Positions 30,930 to 38,823 of a stretch of 64,000 nt of DNA are shown in pieces. The notes beneath the pieces are model-generated. The model worked only from the letters and a program-made list of their open reading frames with translations, made no database searches and was not told the DNA's origin. This DNA is from an uncultured Pelagibacteraceae bacterium (GTDB lineage Bacteria; Pseudomonadota; Alphaproteobacteria; Pelagibacterales; Pelagibacteraceae), in NCBI GenBank assembly GCA_902566945.1, contig CACFKZ010000001.1:1-64000 (forward strand), written 5' to 3'. Position 1 is the stretch's first letter. Every line of letters begins with the position of its first letter. The translations under genes and the position numbers were made by a program.

Positions 30930-32222
30930 TTATGCAGCCAAAGCTTGCTTGATATCTGCAACAATATCGTCTGGATGTTCTATACCAATCGATAATCTTA
31001 CGTAACCTGGTGTAACACCTGCAGCTAACATTTCTTGCTCAGTTAATTGACTGTGAGTTGTTGTAGCTGGATGAATTGCCAAACTCCTAGCATCACCAAT
31101 GTTTGCTACGTGGTAAAGCATTTTTAAGTTGTCAATGAACTTAGCTCCTGCTTCTTTTGTTCCTAGATCCATACCTATTAAAGATCCATAACCACCTTGC
31201 ATATATTTTTTAGCTCTATCTCTAATTTCACCTTGATAATTAGTTGGATAGATTACTTTTTTAACTTTTTTGTGCCCATCTAAGAAATTCACAACTTTTT
31301 CTGCATTACTACAGTGTTGTTTCATTCTTAAAGCTACAGTTTCCAAACCTTGAATGATTTGAAAAGCATTGAATGGGCTTAACGGAGCACCTAAGTCTCT
31401 CAATAAAACCACTCTTGCCCTGATGACAAATGGGATATTAGCACCAGTTAATTGTGGAACTGCATCTGCCCAAACTGCACCGTGATAACTTTGATCTGGC
31501 TCATTTAATAGAGGTTGTCTTTTTCTATCTTTAATCCAATCAAAGTTTCCACCATCTACTATTATTCCTCCAATTGAAGTACCATGACCACCAATATATT
31601 TTGTCAAAGAGTGCATTACGATTGCAGCTCCATGAGCTAAAGGTTTACATATTACTGGTGAAGCTGTGTTATCGATGATTAAAGGTATTCCTTTTTTTCT
31701 ACCAATATCAGAAACTTCTTTTATTGGAAAAACACGAAGATAAGGATTTGGAAGAGTCTCACCATAGTAAGCTCTTGTTTTATCATCAGTAACTTTTTCG
31801 AAGTTTTTAGGATCTGCAGGATCTGCAAATCTAACTTCAATACCTTGTTGTCTTAAAGTATTTTTAAATAAGTTTACTGTGCCTCCATATAAGTCAGTCG
31901 AAGCAACAATGTTATCTCCAGCTTGTGCTAAGTTTTGAATGCACATTGCTGAAGCTGCCTGACCTGATCCCACGGCACATGCTGCTACACCACCTTCAAG
32001 TGCTGCAACTCTTTTTTCTAGCACGTCAACTGTTGGGTTCATTATACGTGTGTAAATGTTACCAAACTCTTTTAGACCAAATAAATTTGCAGCATGTTCT
32101 GCATTTTTAAATTGGTAAGAAGTTGTTTGATAAATAGGAACTGCTACGGCTGTTGTAGTAGGATCAGCTCTATAATCACTACCATGTAAGCCAATAGTTT
32201 CCGGATGTTTAAAATCAGCCAT
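30930..32222 (-). CDS. metY: O-acetylhomoserine aminocarboxypropyltransferase / sulfhydrylase
   Basis: This PLP enzyme of the Cys/Met-metabolism family makes homocysteine (or methionine) from O-acetylhomoserine and a reduced sulfur source. Diagnostic features are GLHGSDYRADPTTTAVAVPIYQTTSYQF at the start, the cofactor lysine in VMHSLTKYIGGHGTSIGGI (near residue 207) and RLSIGIEHPDDIVADI at the end. The 430-residue length is that of MetY rather than the shorter MetB/MetC. It follows bhmT on the same strand. A 16-codon ORF with a strong GGAGG site overlaps its start. SAR11 is known to lack sulfate reduction, so reduced sulfur must be taken up. Confidence 0.94.
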   Translation of the reverse strand: MADFKHPETIGLHGSDYRADPTTTAVAVPIYQTTSYQFKNAEHAANLFGLKEFGNIYTRIMNPTVDVLEKRVAALEGGVAACAVGSGQAASAMCIQNLAQAGDNIVASTDLYGGTVNLFKNTLRQQGIEVRFADPADPKNFEKVTDDKTRAYYGETLPNPYLRVFPIKEVSDIGRKKGIPLIIDNTASPVICKPLAHGAAIVMHSLTKYIGGHGTSIGGIIVDGGNFDWIKDRKRQPLLNEPDQSYHGAVWADAVPQLTGANIPFVIRARVVLLRDLGAPLSPFNAFQIIQGLETVALRMKQHCSNAEKVVNFLDGHKKVKKVIYPTNYQGEIRDRAKKYMQGGYGSLIGMDLGTKEAGAKFIDNLKMLYHVANIGDARSLAIHPATTTHSQLTEQEMLAAGVTPGYVRLSIGIEHPDDIVADIKQALAA

Positions 32223-32265
32223 TGATTTTCCCCCTTATTGTTTCTCTTGTCGTTTCTTTTTTCAT
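32215..32265 (-). CDS. Possible 16-residue minicistron overlapping the metY start
   Basis: An ATG at 32265, preceded by a GGAGG ribosome site 9 bp after the bhmT stop, opens MKKETTRETIRGKING and ends in TGA inside the metY start (ATGGCTGA). metY also has its own GGGGG-AAAATCA stretch upstream. The overlap suggests that ribosomes finishing this ORF restart on metY. It may instead be chance. Confidence 0.4.
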   Translation of the reverse strand: MKKETTRETIRGKING

Positions 32266-32280
32266 ATTATTATAGCCTCC

Positions 32281-33339
32281 TTACGCTACTTTTCCATACT
32301 CTTTCATGTGCCTAGGTATACGTTTATTGTTACCGTACATGAAATGGTTGGACATATTTTCCCTAAATCTGCTAGCCGGGACCCTTAATCCAATAGCTTC
32401 AGCTACCTCTCTGATATGCATTGGACTTGCTCCACAGCAAACACCTATGTACTTGACGCCTAAATCAAATACCTCTTTTGCAAAATTTCCAATCTCATAT
32501 CTATTGCATTGCAATGGATCCAAAGCAGTAGGGAAAGTTCTGCCATGAGGAGATGGACAATTACATCCATTATTATCTGGAAGATTAAAAAATGTTGGAT
32601 GCTTTTCAGTTGTTCTGTAAGGAACAGGTAAAGCAGCAACATGACATTTTAATTCTTTTCTTATTTCTTTAATATAAGGAAGCATTGTAGCCGGACCTCT
32701 AAAACAATTTAAACCAACAACATCAGCTCCAAGTTCCTCTAATTTTTTGCAAGTTTCAAGAATGGTATAACCATCTCTCATTTTATTTTCACCCATTGGG
32801 GAAATTGTAATTACAGATGGAAGACCAGATTTTTTTATTTCTTCAAGTGCCGCAAATGCCTCTTCTGCATAATAAAAAGTTTCACCAATAATAAAATCAG
32901 CTTTTTCTTCTTTTGCCCATTTTACCATTTCAGCAAACATATTTTTTACTTGAGTTTGAATTTTAGGGTTATTTGCTTCCCAAATATTACTGTTAGAAAT
33001 ATTACCGGCCATCAAACTTACACCTAAACCCTTAGGTGGATTATCAGCACATTTTCTAGCAATTCTTAAAGCAGCTCTATTCAAAGGCTCAAGCAAATGC
33101 TCCTTATTGATCACTCTCATTTTTTCTCTATGACCATTATAAGTAAATGCTTGAACGATGTTAGAACCTGCGTGTTGAAATTCTTTATGAAGATTTTCCA
33201 ATACTTCAGGATGTTCTAGTGCTACTTCAGGAACAAATTCACCAGAAGTTAAATAACCTCTTCGTTCCATTTCAAATAAATAACCTTCAGCACAAATCAA
33301 AGGTTGATTTTTCAATTTTTCTAATAAAATATTACTCAT
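32281..33339 (-). CDS. bhmT: Betaine-homocysteine S-methyltransferase
   Basis: The homocysteine S-methyltransferase domain has zinc ligands in VGLNCFRGPATML (near residue 218) and VKYIGVCCGASPMHIREVAEA (near residue 300), as in BHMT. The enzyme transfers a methyl group from glycine betaine to homocysteine, giving methionine without cobalamin. In SAR11 this gene is known to sit behind SAM-sensing riboswitches, and those are visible here upstream. The start ATG at 33339 has a GGAGA ribosome site buried in a hairpin, and it overlaps a leader ORF. metY follows on the same strand. Confidence 0.92.
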   Translation of the reverse strand: MSNILLEKLKNQPLICAEGYLFEMERRGYLTSGEFVPEVALEHPEVLENLHKEFQHAGSNIVQAFTYNGHREKMRVINKEHLLEPLNRAALRIARKCADNPPKGLGVSLMAGNISNSNIWEANNPKIQTQVKNMFAEMVKWAKEEKADFIIGETFYYAEEAFAALEEIKKSGLPSVITISPMGENKMRDGYTILETCKKLEELGADVVGLNCFRGPATMLPYIKEIRKELKCHVAALPVPYRTTEKHPTFFNLPDNNGCNCPSPHGRTFPTALDPLQCNRYEIGNFAKEVFDLGVKYIGVCCGASPMHIREVAEAIGLRVPASRFRENMSNHFMYGNNKRIPRHMKEYGKVA

Positions 33340-33397
33340 GTTCTCTCCAATTAACCGGAGAGAGATGAAATCGGTTGAGAGAGTTTATTGATTTCAT
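33332..33397 (-). CDS. 21-codon leader ORF coupled to bhmT
   Basis: An ATG at 33397 with an AAAAGGAG ribosome site (inside the SAM-V-like element) opens a frame beginning MKSINSLNRFHLSPVNW and ending with TAA 3 bases into bhmT (ATGAGTAA). The frame covers a hairpin (33342-33363) that hides the bhmT ribosome site. Translation of this ORF would melt the hairpin and let bhmT start. I infer translational coupling. Confidence 0.55.
   Translation of the reverse strand: MKSINSLNRFHLSPVNWREHE
33342..33363 (-). promoter_or_regulatory. Hairpin sequestering the bhmT ribosome-binding site
   Basis: On the minus strand TCTCTCC (33363-33357) pairs perfectly with GGAGAGA (33348-33342) across an 8-base loop. 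GGAGA is the only ribosome site for the bhmT ATG at 33339. The hairpin lies wholly inside the leader ORF. Confidence 0.6.
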
Positions 33398-33404
33398 CTA
33401 CTTC

Positions 33405-33462
33405 TCCTTTTTAGTACTTCGGCATATGCCAGGTGTACAATATGGTTCAAATACCCGGTTTA
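33405..33462 (-). promoter_or_regulatory. SAM-V-like riboswitch overlapping the leader-ORF ribosome site
   Basis: On the minus strand the element runs from CCGGGTATTTGAACC through TTGTACACCTGGCATATGCC to GAAGTACTAAAAAGGAG. The spaced GTAC/GTAC pairing and the AAGGAG at its 3' end match what I recall of SAM-V elements, which are known from Pelagibacter in tandem with SAM-II upstream of bhmT. Ligand binding would block translation. Limits are approximate. Confidence 0.75.
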
Positions 33463-33476
33463 GTTTTAGATTAATC

Positions 33477-33506
33477 CAAAAAAAAACCACCGGCTAAAGC
33501 GGTGGT
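33477..33506 (-). terminator. Intrinsic terminator controlled by SAM-II
   Basis: On the minus strand ACCACCG-CTTTAGC-CGGTGGT forms a 7-bp stem followed by eight or more Ts. The segment CGCTTTAGC (33501-33493), covering part of the stem and the loop, is perfectly complementary to GCTAAAGCG (33528-33520) in the SAM-II pseudoknot. This gives an obvious terminator/antiterminator switch. Confidence 0.88.
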
Positions 33507-33518
33507 CAAAAGACTTGT

Positions 33519-33570
33519 GCGCTTTAGCTGGATTTATTAAGCGCCCGCAAGTTGCCTTAACTCGGCGCTG
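33519..33570 (-). promoter_or_regulatory. SAM-II riboswitch
   Basis: On the minus strand the motif reads CAGCGCCGAGTTAAGG, then CAACTTGCGGGCGC, then TTAATAAATCCAGCTAAAGC. This is the SAM-II (metA-type) consensus with P1 GCGCC/GGCGC and the AGCTAAAG pseudoknot strand. S-adenosylmethionine binding would hold AGCTAAAGC and let the downstream terminator form, switching off bhmT and metY. Confidence 0.9.
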
Positions 33571-33575
33571 ATAGG

Positions 33576-33605
33576 CTTATAGCAAAAATTTTATATCCCT
33601 GTCAA
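33576..33605 (-). promoter_or_regulatory. Sigma-70-like promoter of the bhmT-metY operon
   Basis: On the minus strand a consensus TTGACA (33605-33600), an 18-bp spacer and TATAAG (33581-33576) are present. The predicted start falls at about 33569, right at the 5' edge of the SAM-II aptamer, which supports both calls. Confidence 0.75.
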
Positions 33606-33612
33606 TATGTAA

Positions 33613-34530
33613 TTAAATATTATTCCAGAACACCTTTGCAAGGTTTATTCCAGACAAATCTTTATATGCAGCCAGTCCAGTAGGGCTAGTTACATTTATA
33701 TCACCTATTAATTTTTCTTGAATAAAATCAATTCCAGCAAAATATATCTTATTTTTAACGAGTAACTTACCAATTACTTTACTTGCTTTAACCTCTTTTT
33801 TTGTAAGTTTAGTTAATTTAGCCTGAGCTCCCTTGCTCATGTTCGACAAAATACTCCCTTTTTTAGGCACTCTAGATATTGCGCCTACAATCTTTCCTTT
33901 AATAATAAATACTCTTTTATCTCCTTTAGAAACTCCGGGTAAAAACTTTTGAAAAAATACATGATTATGTGTTTTTATTAATTTTTTTATTTTACTAGCA
34001 TTAAAAGATTTTAATAAAATAACGTTATTTCCACTAAAACCGTTAATAGGTTTAGCTACAACAGCTTTATATCTTTTAAAAAAATTCCTTATCTCATTAA
34101 GATTTTCACTGATTAGAGTAGGAGGCATATAACTCATAAAATTAATAGAGAAAAGCTTTTCAGAAACATTTCTTACTGCTGATGGATTATTGATTATTTT
34201 TACTTTTTTGGAAATATGGTTAAGCAAAAACGTTGTATATAAATAACGATTATCAAAAGGAGGATCATTTCTAATTAGAATAACCTTTGATTTTTCAAGG
34301 TTAAAATTGATCATTTTTAATAATGAGTAAAATTTCTTTTTGCTATCGTGGATCTTTATATGCTTACATAAAGCTACAACTTTACCATTTAAAAAACTTA
34401 AATTTTCTGGTTCAAAATAATATATTTTGTAGCCTCTTTTTTGTGCTTCAGATGCTAAAAGAATAGTTGTATCAGTTTTGATATTTACTTTTTTAAGATC
34501 AGAACCCTGAATAGCTAAAATTTTCGTCAT
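33613..34530 (-). CDS. gshB: Glutathione synthetase
   Basis: The 305-residue ATP-grasp enzyme joins glycine to gamma-glutamylcysteine. Family features are AIQGSDLKKVNIKTDTT at the N-terminus, KVILIRNDPPFDNRYLYTT (near residue 80), AVVAKPINGFSGNNVILL (ATP lysine and glycine loop), and AGIDFIQEKLIGDINVTSPTG at the end. It overlaps the end of gshA by 32 bp, so the two enzymes of glutathione synthesis are tightly coupled. No gene lies between its stop and the bhmT promoter. Confidence 0.9.
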   Translation of the reverse strand: MTKILAIQGSDLKKVNIKTDTTILLASEAQKRGYKIYYFEPENLSFLNGKVVALCKHIKIHDSKKKFYSLLKMINFNLEKSKVILIRNDPPFDNRYLYTTFLLNHISKKVKIINNPSAVRNVSEKLFSINFMSYMPPTLISENLNEIRNFFKRYKAVVAKPINGFSGNNVILLKSFNASKIKKLIKTHNHVFFQKFLPGVSKGDKRVFIIKGKIVGAISRVPKKGSILSNMSKGAQAKLTKLTKKEVKASKVIGKLLVKNKIYFAGIDFIQEKLIGDINVTSPTGLAAYKDLSGINLAKVFWNNI

Positions 34531-35842
34531 GATTAATTAAAAAATCTAATTTTTTTGTTTTATTATATTGTTCAATTAGCATTTCTGCTCTAGTTTTTTT
34601 ATTACTAATAATTTCCTCTATATGTTTTAAATAAATTGTCTCGTTTTTCCCGCTTTTATTCAGCTCATTTCTTTTTTCTAAGCCTTTTTTTGACAAGTTT
34701 AAAAATATTTTTGCCCAATCAATTAATTTTTTATTTTTTAGCAAAGTGTTTAATCCTTGTTTAGGGGCGTTTAAATATGCTTCCATAACTTCCTCTTTTT
34801 TCCAATTTTTTATAATTTCATAAGTCTCCTCCAAAGATCCATAAATTAAACCTGTAAAGAAAGAGGGACCGTTACAAATACAACCGAAATTACATGTATC
34901 TAAAGATCTAAACTCTATAACCTGTTTTAATCTTATCTCAGTAAAAATAGTACTTAAGTGATTTTCAAAATCTTCTAAAGTTGGTTTTTCTCCTTTTAAA
35001 AAAATTAAATTGCCATTTAAAAAATCGCTAAAAGTTTGACCGTTTGGCGAGTAATATTTTCCATTTTTTTTAAGAAATAAAATTGGGTAATTGATTGCAT
35101 GATCAATATATTTTTCAAAATTAACATTCTCAAAAGTAATTGGCATTATTCCACCTCTATTAGTTTCTTGCCAAACTTTTCCTCTATAAGATAAAAAACC
35201 TGAGAGCTTATTCTCATTAAAAGGAGAGTTTGCAAAAAGAGCAATAGTTAAGGGAGCTAAATAGTTACCGATTTTAAATTTTTTTTCAAAATCCTCTTCA
35301 GAAATATAATCATAATTAATCTGAATACCTGCAGTTTTGTACATCATATCTAAACTTAATTTGCCACCTTTTGGCATTTCAGATGTCATAATTGTGTAAC
35401 GCTCTTTTGGACTTTTAGGGATATCAGTTAATTTATTAAATGGATCATATGCAATAGAAGAAGTAGTTATAGAAGTAGAGCTAAAAATTTCTTTCAGTTC
35501 ATTGAAATGAGAGCTATTTTCTGAACAAACTAAATGTATGTTTTTAAAAGGTGCACCTGACAATTCATATTGAAAACCAGGTTCAGTGGTAATTTTTTGA
35601 TTTTCTCTTTTTAAACCAATTATTCTATCTTTCTCATACTCAGGCTCCCATCCATTATTTTTAAGATTTTCAAATACTTTTTTTATTTGATTGTAATCTA
35701 CTCGTTTTAAATCACTCTTATTGAATAGAAATTTTTCGTGCTCGACGCCAATTCTTAGTTCATTATCTTTTTTTATTCCTTTTCGGAAATATTGAATCAA
35801 CTTATCTTTAGAGTCGACTGTATCAACTAAAAATTTATTCAA
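34499..35842 (-). CDS. gshA: Glutamate-cysteine ligase (alphaproteobacterial/plant-type)
   Basis: The 447-residue protein carries LRIGVEHEKFLFNK (residues 30-43), EPGFQYELSGAPFKNIHLVCSE, MMYKTAGIQINYDY, and FRSLDTCNFGCIC, the marks of the plant/alphaproteobacterial glutamate-cysteine ligase family (GCS2/EgtA-like). It catalyses the first, rate-limiting step of glutathione synthesis. It starts 8 bp inside the end of the RimK-like gene and overlaps gshB. EgtA of ergothioneine synthesis is related, but the adjoining gshB favours glutathione. Confidence 0.9.
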   Translation of the reverse strand: MNKFLVDTVDSKDKLIQYFRKGIKKDNELRIGVEHEKFLFNKSDLKRVDYNQIKKVFENLKNNGWEPEYEKDRIIGLKRENQKITTEPGFQYELSGAPFKNIHLVCSENSSHFNELKEIFSSTSITTSSIAYDPFNKLTDIPKSPKERYTIMTSEMPKGGKLSLDMMYKTAGIQINYDYISEEDFEKKFKIGNYLAPLTIALFANSPFNENKLSGFLSYRGKVWQETNRGGIMPITFENVNFEKYIDHAINYPILFLKKNGKYYSPNGQTFSDFLNGNLIFLKGEKPTLEDFENHLSTIFTEIRLKQVIEFRSLDTCNFGCICNGPSFFTGLIYGSLEETYEIIKNWKKEEVMEAYLNAPKQGLNTLLKNKKLIDWAKIFLNLSKKGLEKRNELNKSGKNETIYLKHIEEIISNKKTRAEMLIEQYNKTKKLDFLINHDENFSYSGF

Positions 35843-36758
35843 AGGCTTTTAACTCATTTTTTAAAAATTTAGCTATCTCTAACATTCCATCTTGCCCAAC
35901 TTTTTTCTCAGCGATTGAATTATAATTTGTATTTGTATTGACATCATAAGTGTATCTAGTTCCTGATTTATCAGTAATATATTCAATACCAGCTATTTCA
36001 ATATTATTTTTTTTCAAAAAACTTTCATATTTATTTATGTCAGGATTTTTATAATTATTTAAGATCATAAACTTGTTTCCATCTGGGTTGTTTGATTTAT
36101 CACTTAAAGAATTATTTTTACTGTCGCAAGGACACAGCTCAAACGAGTCACCCGCATCAACTTGGACTGCGTATAAAAATTTGGAATTAACAAATTCTAG
36201 ACGATGGATCACTTTTGGGTCTGCTTCAATATACTCTTGCAAAATTGTAATGCCATCAATTGAATTTTCAAAATCTGGTCCTTTAACATACTGTTCTAAT
36301 TCGTTTTGATTATTAAAAAGCTTTACTCCAAGACCTCTACCAGCTCTGTTATGTTTTGTAATAAACGGTTTTTTAAAATCTCGCGCCGACTGAATTATCT
36401 GTTCTTTACTTGAGCAAAAAATAGATCTAGGAGTTTTAATTCCACTTTCACTCAATTTTAAATATTGAAGAGACTTACTTATTTCTAATGCTAAAGCATT
36501 ACCATCATTTATAATTCGTCTTTTATGACTTCTTAACCAATTAATAATTACAGATGTATATTCTGGAGCAAATCTATGTCCTCTGACATGTGAGCTCGCA
36601 CTCATTCGGTTATAAAAAATACCTTCAGGAGGGCTTTGACTTAGATCAATTTTAGCCTTTTCAACATGCCAGTCTTCATAACCAACTTCAAGTTTATTTA
36701 GATGAGACTCAAGGGGTTTAGTCCATGCTTCGTTTTCGTGAATTATATATGCTTTCAT
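35835..36758 (-). CDS. RimK-like ATP-grasp ligase
   Basis: The 307-residue protein has an ATP-grasp core: FITKHNRAGRGLGVKLF (ATP lysine and glycine loop, near residue 135), ITILQEYIEADPKVIHRLEFV, and a metal-binding acid/Asn pair in YTYDVNTNTNYNSIAE. The N-terminal part, with GIFYNRMSASSHVRGHRFAPEY, is of the RimK type. Such enzymes add amino acids or small molecules through acyl phosphates. It is fused in an operon with gshA and gshB (8-bp overlap) and a VOC protein, so it may act on a gamma-glutamyl or glutathione-related compound. Substrate unknown. Confidence 0.8.
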   Translation of the reverse strand: MKAYIIHENEAWTKPLESHLNKLEVGYEDWHVEKAKIDLSQSPPEGIFYNRMSASSHVRGHRFAPEYTSVIINWLRSHKRRIINDGNALALEISKSLQYLKLSESGIKTPRSIFCSSKEQIIQSARDFKKPFITKHNRAGRGLGVKLFNNQNELEQYVKGPDFENSIDGITILQEYIEADPKVIHRLEFVNSKFLYAVQVDAGDSFELCPCDSKNNSLSDKSNNPDGNKFMILNNYKNPDINKYESFLKKNNIEIAGIEYITDKSGTRYTYDVNTNTNYNSIAEKKVGQDGMLEIAKFLKNELKAFE

Positions 36759-37150
36759 TAGCCAAATGTTTTTAGCTCTAAAACATTTCCGTGTGGGTCC
36801 TTAATAAAAAAAGTTTCTTGTTGTTCTTTTTTATCTTTGAAACGAGTATAGGGCTGATCTAAGTATTCAATATTATTTTTTTTTAAATTTTCTTTTATTT
36901 TTTCAAATATTTTTGGCTCTAAGTGTACTCCAAAGTGAGGAACAGGCACTGATCCCATATCCACTTCGTGTCTTTCAGAGGGTAATTTCATATTGGTTTT
37001 GTGTAAGGTTAGTTCGTTTCCCCAAAAATCGACATCAATCCATTTACCTTCTTCTCTATTACCTAGTTTACACTCTAGTATTTTCTCGTAAAAATGAACT
37101 GAATCCTTTAAGTCTCCTGCTGGCACAGCTAAATGAAATGGTCTACTCAT
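36758..37150 (-). CDS. VOC (glyoxalase/dioxygenase-fold) family protein
   Basis: The 130-residue protein has two beta-alpha-beta-beta-beta units typical of the VOC fold: [25 protein letters not shown] at the start and [17 protein letters not shown] at the end. The metal ligands are likely H4, H-x in VPHFGVHLE and E in LELK. Members include glyoxalase, dioxygenases and thiol-transferases acting with glutathione. It shares one base with the RimK-like gene and leads the gsh operon. cysE begins 55 bp away on the other strand. Confidence 0.82.
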   Translation of the reverse strand: MSRPFHLAVPAGDLKDSVHFYEKILECKLGNREEGKWIDVDFWGNELTLHKTNMKLPSERHEVDMGSVPVPHFGVHLEPKIFEKIKENLKKNNIEYLDQPYTRFKDKKEQQETFFIKDPHGNVLELKTFG

Positions 37151-37204
37151 GGCGTTTTTATATATTCTTCTTTAAATTTATCAAGTAGTCATTATATACA
37201 TCTT

Positions 37205-37780
37205 ATGAATGATTATTTAGAATCTATAAAAAAAAGAGATCCTGCGGCAAAATCTATAATAAGTATCATTCTCACATACCCTGGTGTAAAGGCAGTTTTC
37301 TTTCATCAAATATCAAACTTTTTTTACAAAGCTGGATTTGACTTAATAGCTAGAATTATTTCACAAACAATTAGATTTTTTACAGGTATTGAAATTCATC
37401 CCGGGGCCAAGATAGGTAAAAATTTATTTATTGATCATGGTATGGGTGTAGTAGTCGGCGAAACTTCTGAAATTGGAGACAATGTTACTATTTATCACAA
37501 CGTCACTTTAGGTGGGAGTTCTCCCAGTATAGATAGCGAGAGACAACGACATGAAAAAAGACATCCTACCATTGGTAATGATGTTGTGATTGGGTCTGGC
37601 GCACAAATAATTGGGCCAATTAAAGTTGGTAACAATGCAAGAATTGCAGCTAACGCAGTTGTGGTAAAAGATGTTCCAGAAAACGCAACGATGGTTGGCA
37701 TTCCTGCTAGAGCAGTCAAGTTGGAAAATAAAGGTAGCTTCAGACCTTATGGTGTAGACGATAAAGTAAAAGATGAGTAA
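37205..37780 (+). CDS. cysE: Serine O-acetyltransferase
   Basis: CysE makes O-acetylserine for cysteine synthesis. The hexapeptide left-handed beta-helix is evident from [25 protein letters not shown] onward, with the catalytic His/Asp region in [19 protein letters not shown] and the tail [20 protein letters not shown]. The frame is open from 37133, but those 24 residues resemble read-through of the divergent gene's start; the ATG at 37205 ([17 protein letters not shown]) gives the short EpsC-like form of about 191 residues. It lies head-to-head with the glutathione operon and overlaps msrB by 8 bp. Confidence 0.92.
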   Translation: MNDYLESIKKRDPAAKSIISIILTYPGVKAVFFHQISNFFYKAGFDLIARIISQTIRFFTGIEIHPGAKIGKNLFIDHGMGVVVGETSEIGDNVTIYHNVTLGGSSPSIDSERQRHEKRHPTIGNDVVIGSGAQIIGPIKVGNNARIAANAVVVKDVPENATMVGIPARAVKLENKGSFRPYGVDDKVKDE

Positions 37781-38150
37781 AGATTGGGATCCAAATTTAA
37801 CTCCAGAACAAAATTATGTTTTAAAACAAGAGGGAACAGAGTCTCCAGGTAGTAGTCCTTTAAATCATGAAAAAAGAGAAGGTTCTTATCACTGTGTTGG
37901 GTGTGGAACAAAATTGTTTGAGTCTACAACTAAATACGAGAGTGGTTCAGGCTGGCCTTCTTTTTTCGAATCTATTCCAGGAGTATTCGAAGAAAAAAAA
38001 GATATGCACATTGGTTATCCAAGAACTGAGTATCATTGTAAAAAATGTGGAGGTCATCATGGTCATGTTTTTGATGACGGTCCAAAACCTACTGGAAAAC
38101 GATATTGTAACAACGGTATCTGTTTAGTCTTTAAACCAAAAGGCGAGTAG
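37773..38150 (+). CDS. msrB: Peptide-methionine (R)-S-oxide reductase
   Basis: MsrB repairs methionine-R-sulfoxide in proteins. The zinc cysteines are in CVGCGTKLF and [23 protein letters not shown] is the substrate-pocket signature, and the catalytic cysteine is in [13 protein letters not shown] (near residue 116). The 125-residue length is that of a single-domain MsrB. It overlaps the end of cysE by 8 bp, which links cysteine supply and oxidative repair. Confidence 0.95.
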   Translation: MSKDWDPNLTPEQNYVLKQEGTESPGSSPLNHEKREGSYHCVGCGTKLFESTTKYESGSGWPSFFESIPGVFEEKKDMHIGYPRTEYHCKKCGGHHGHVFDDGPKPTGKRYCNNGICLVFKPKGE

Positions 38151-38212
38151 TTATACACAAACCAATTAAGTGTTTTAATACAACTTATCAAAAAATTATA
38201 ATCTTTATTGTC

Positions 38213-38269
38213 ATGTCCTCTAGACCAAGGCGACACAAGTTTGTAAGATTATCATTTCATCCACCATGA
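38213..38269 (+). CDS. Possible 18-residue basic peptide ORF
   Basis: ATG at 38213 opens MSSRPRRHKFVRLSFHPP, ending in TGA that overlaps the ATG of the next gene (ATGA at 38266). The 4-bp overlap resembles the true gene junctions of this genome, but no good ribosome site precedes it. It might be a leader peptide for the phosphatase gene or chance. Confidence 0.3.
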   Translation: MSSRPRRHKFVRLSFHPP

Positions 38270-38823
38270 AGAAGCAAATTATTTCCCTACTGATAATTAT
38301 ATTCTCTTTAACTTCATTTCAAACTCTAGCATCAGAACAAAATTGGAAACCAGCTCAAGTTGGAGATAAAATTATTTTAATTAGACATGCTAAAGCTCCT
38401 GGGGGCGGAGACCCAGAAGGATTTAAAATTGATGATTGTAAAACCCAAAGAAATCTCGACATGATGGGCATTAATCAAGCAAAAAAAATTGGCAAACTCT
38501 TTAGAGAAAAAAAAGTTAAAATTGATCAAGTTTTATCAAGCCAATGGTGTAGATGTAAAGATACTGCAAAATATGCTTTTGGTAATTTCAAAGAATTTTC
38601 CGCGTTAAATTCCACTTATACTCCGCCATACGATCAAAATGAAAAACAGCAGATTGAGGATTTAAAAAAATATGTCAATAATTGGAATGGCAGAGGGGGA
38701 AATCTAGTTTTAGTTACACATTATGTAATTATCTTGGCAATAACTGGAGAAACAACACGATCCGGCGAACTAGTCGTTACTGATAAAAATTTTAAAGTTT
38801 TATCTACAATTAATACTTTTTAA
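38266..38823 (+). CDS. Exported histidine-phosphatase family protein
   Basis: A signal peptide (about residues 1-22) precedes a histidine phosphatase domain. The catalytic RHA motif is at residues 40-42 (IILIRHAKAPGGGDP), a conserved region SSQWCRCKDTA near 88, and the second histidine in LVLVTHYVIILAITG near 150. At 185 residues it is of the minimal SixA/Ais-like exported type. Substrate unknown; periplasmic phosphate release is a reasonable guess. It overlaps the convergent membrane-protein gene by 4 bp. Confidence 0.82.
   Translation: MKKQIISLLIIIFSLTSFQTLASEQNWKPAQVGDKIILIRHAKAPGGGDPEGFKIDDCKTQRNLDMMGINQAKKIGKLFREKKVKIDQVLSSQWCRCKDTAKYAFGNFKEFSALNSTYTPPYDQNEKQQIEDLKKYVNNWNGRGGNLVLVTHYVIILAITGETTRSGELVVTDKNFKVLSTINTF

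Noticed and set aside
37133-37204. Longer start for cysE
   Set aside because: The extra residues come from the region of the divergent VOC start and do not resemble CysE; the ATG at 37205 gives the standard short form.
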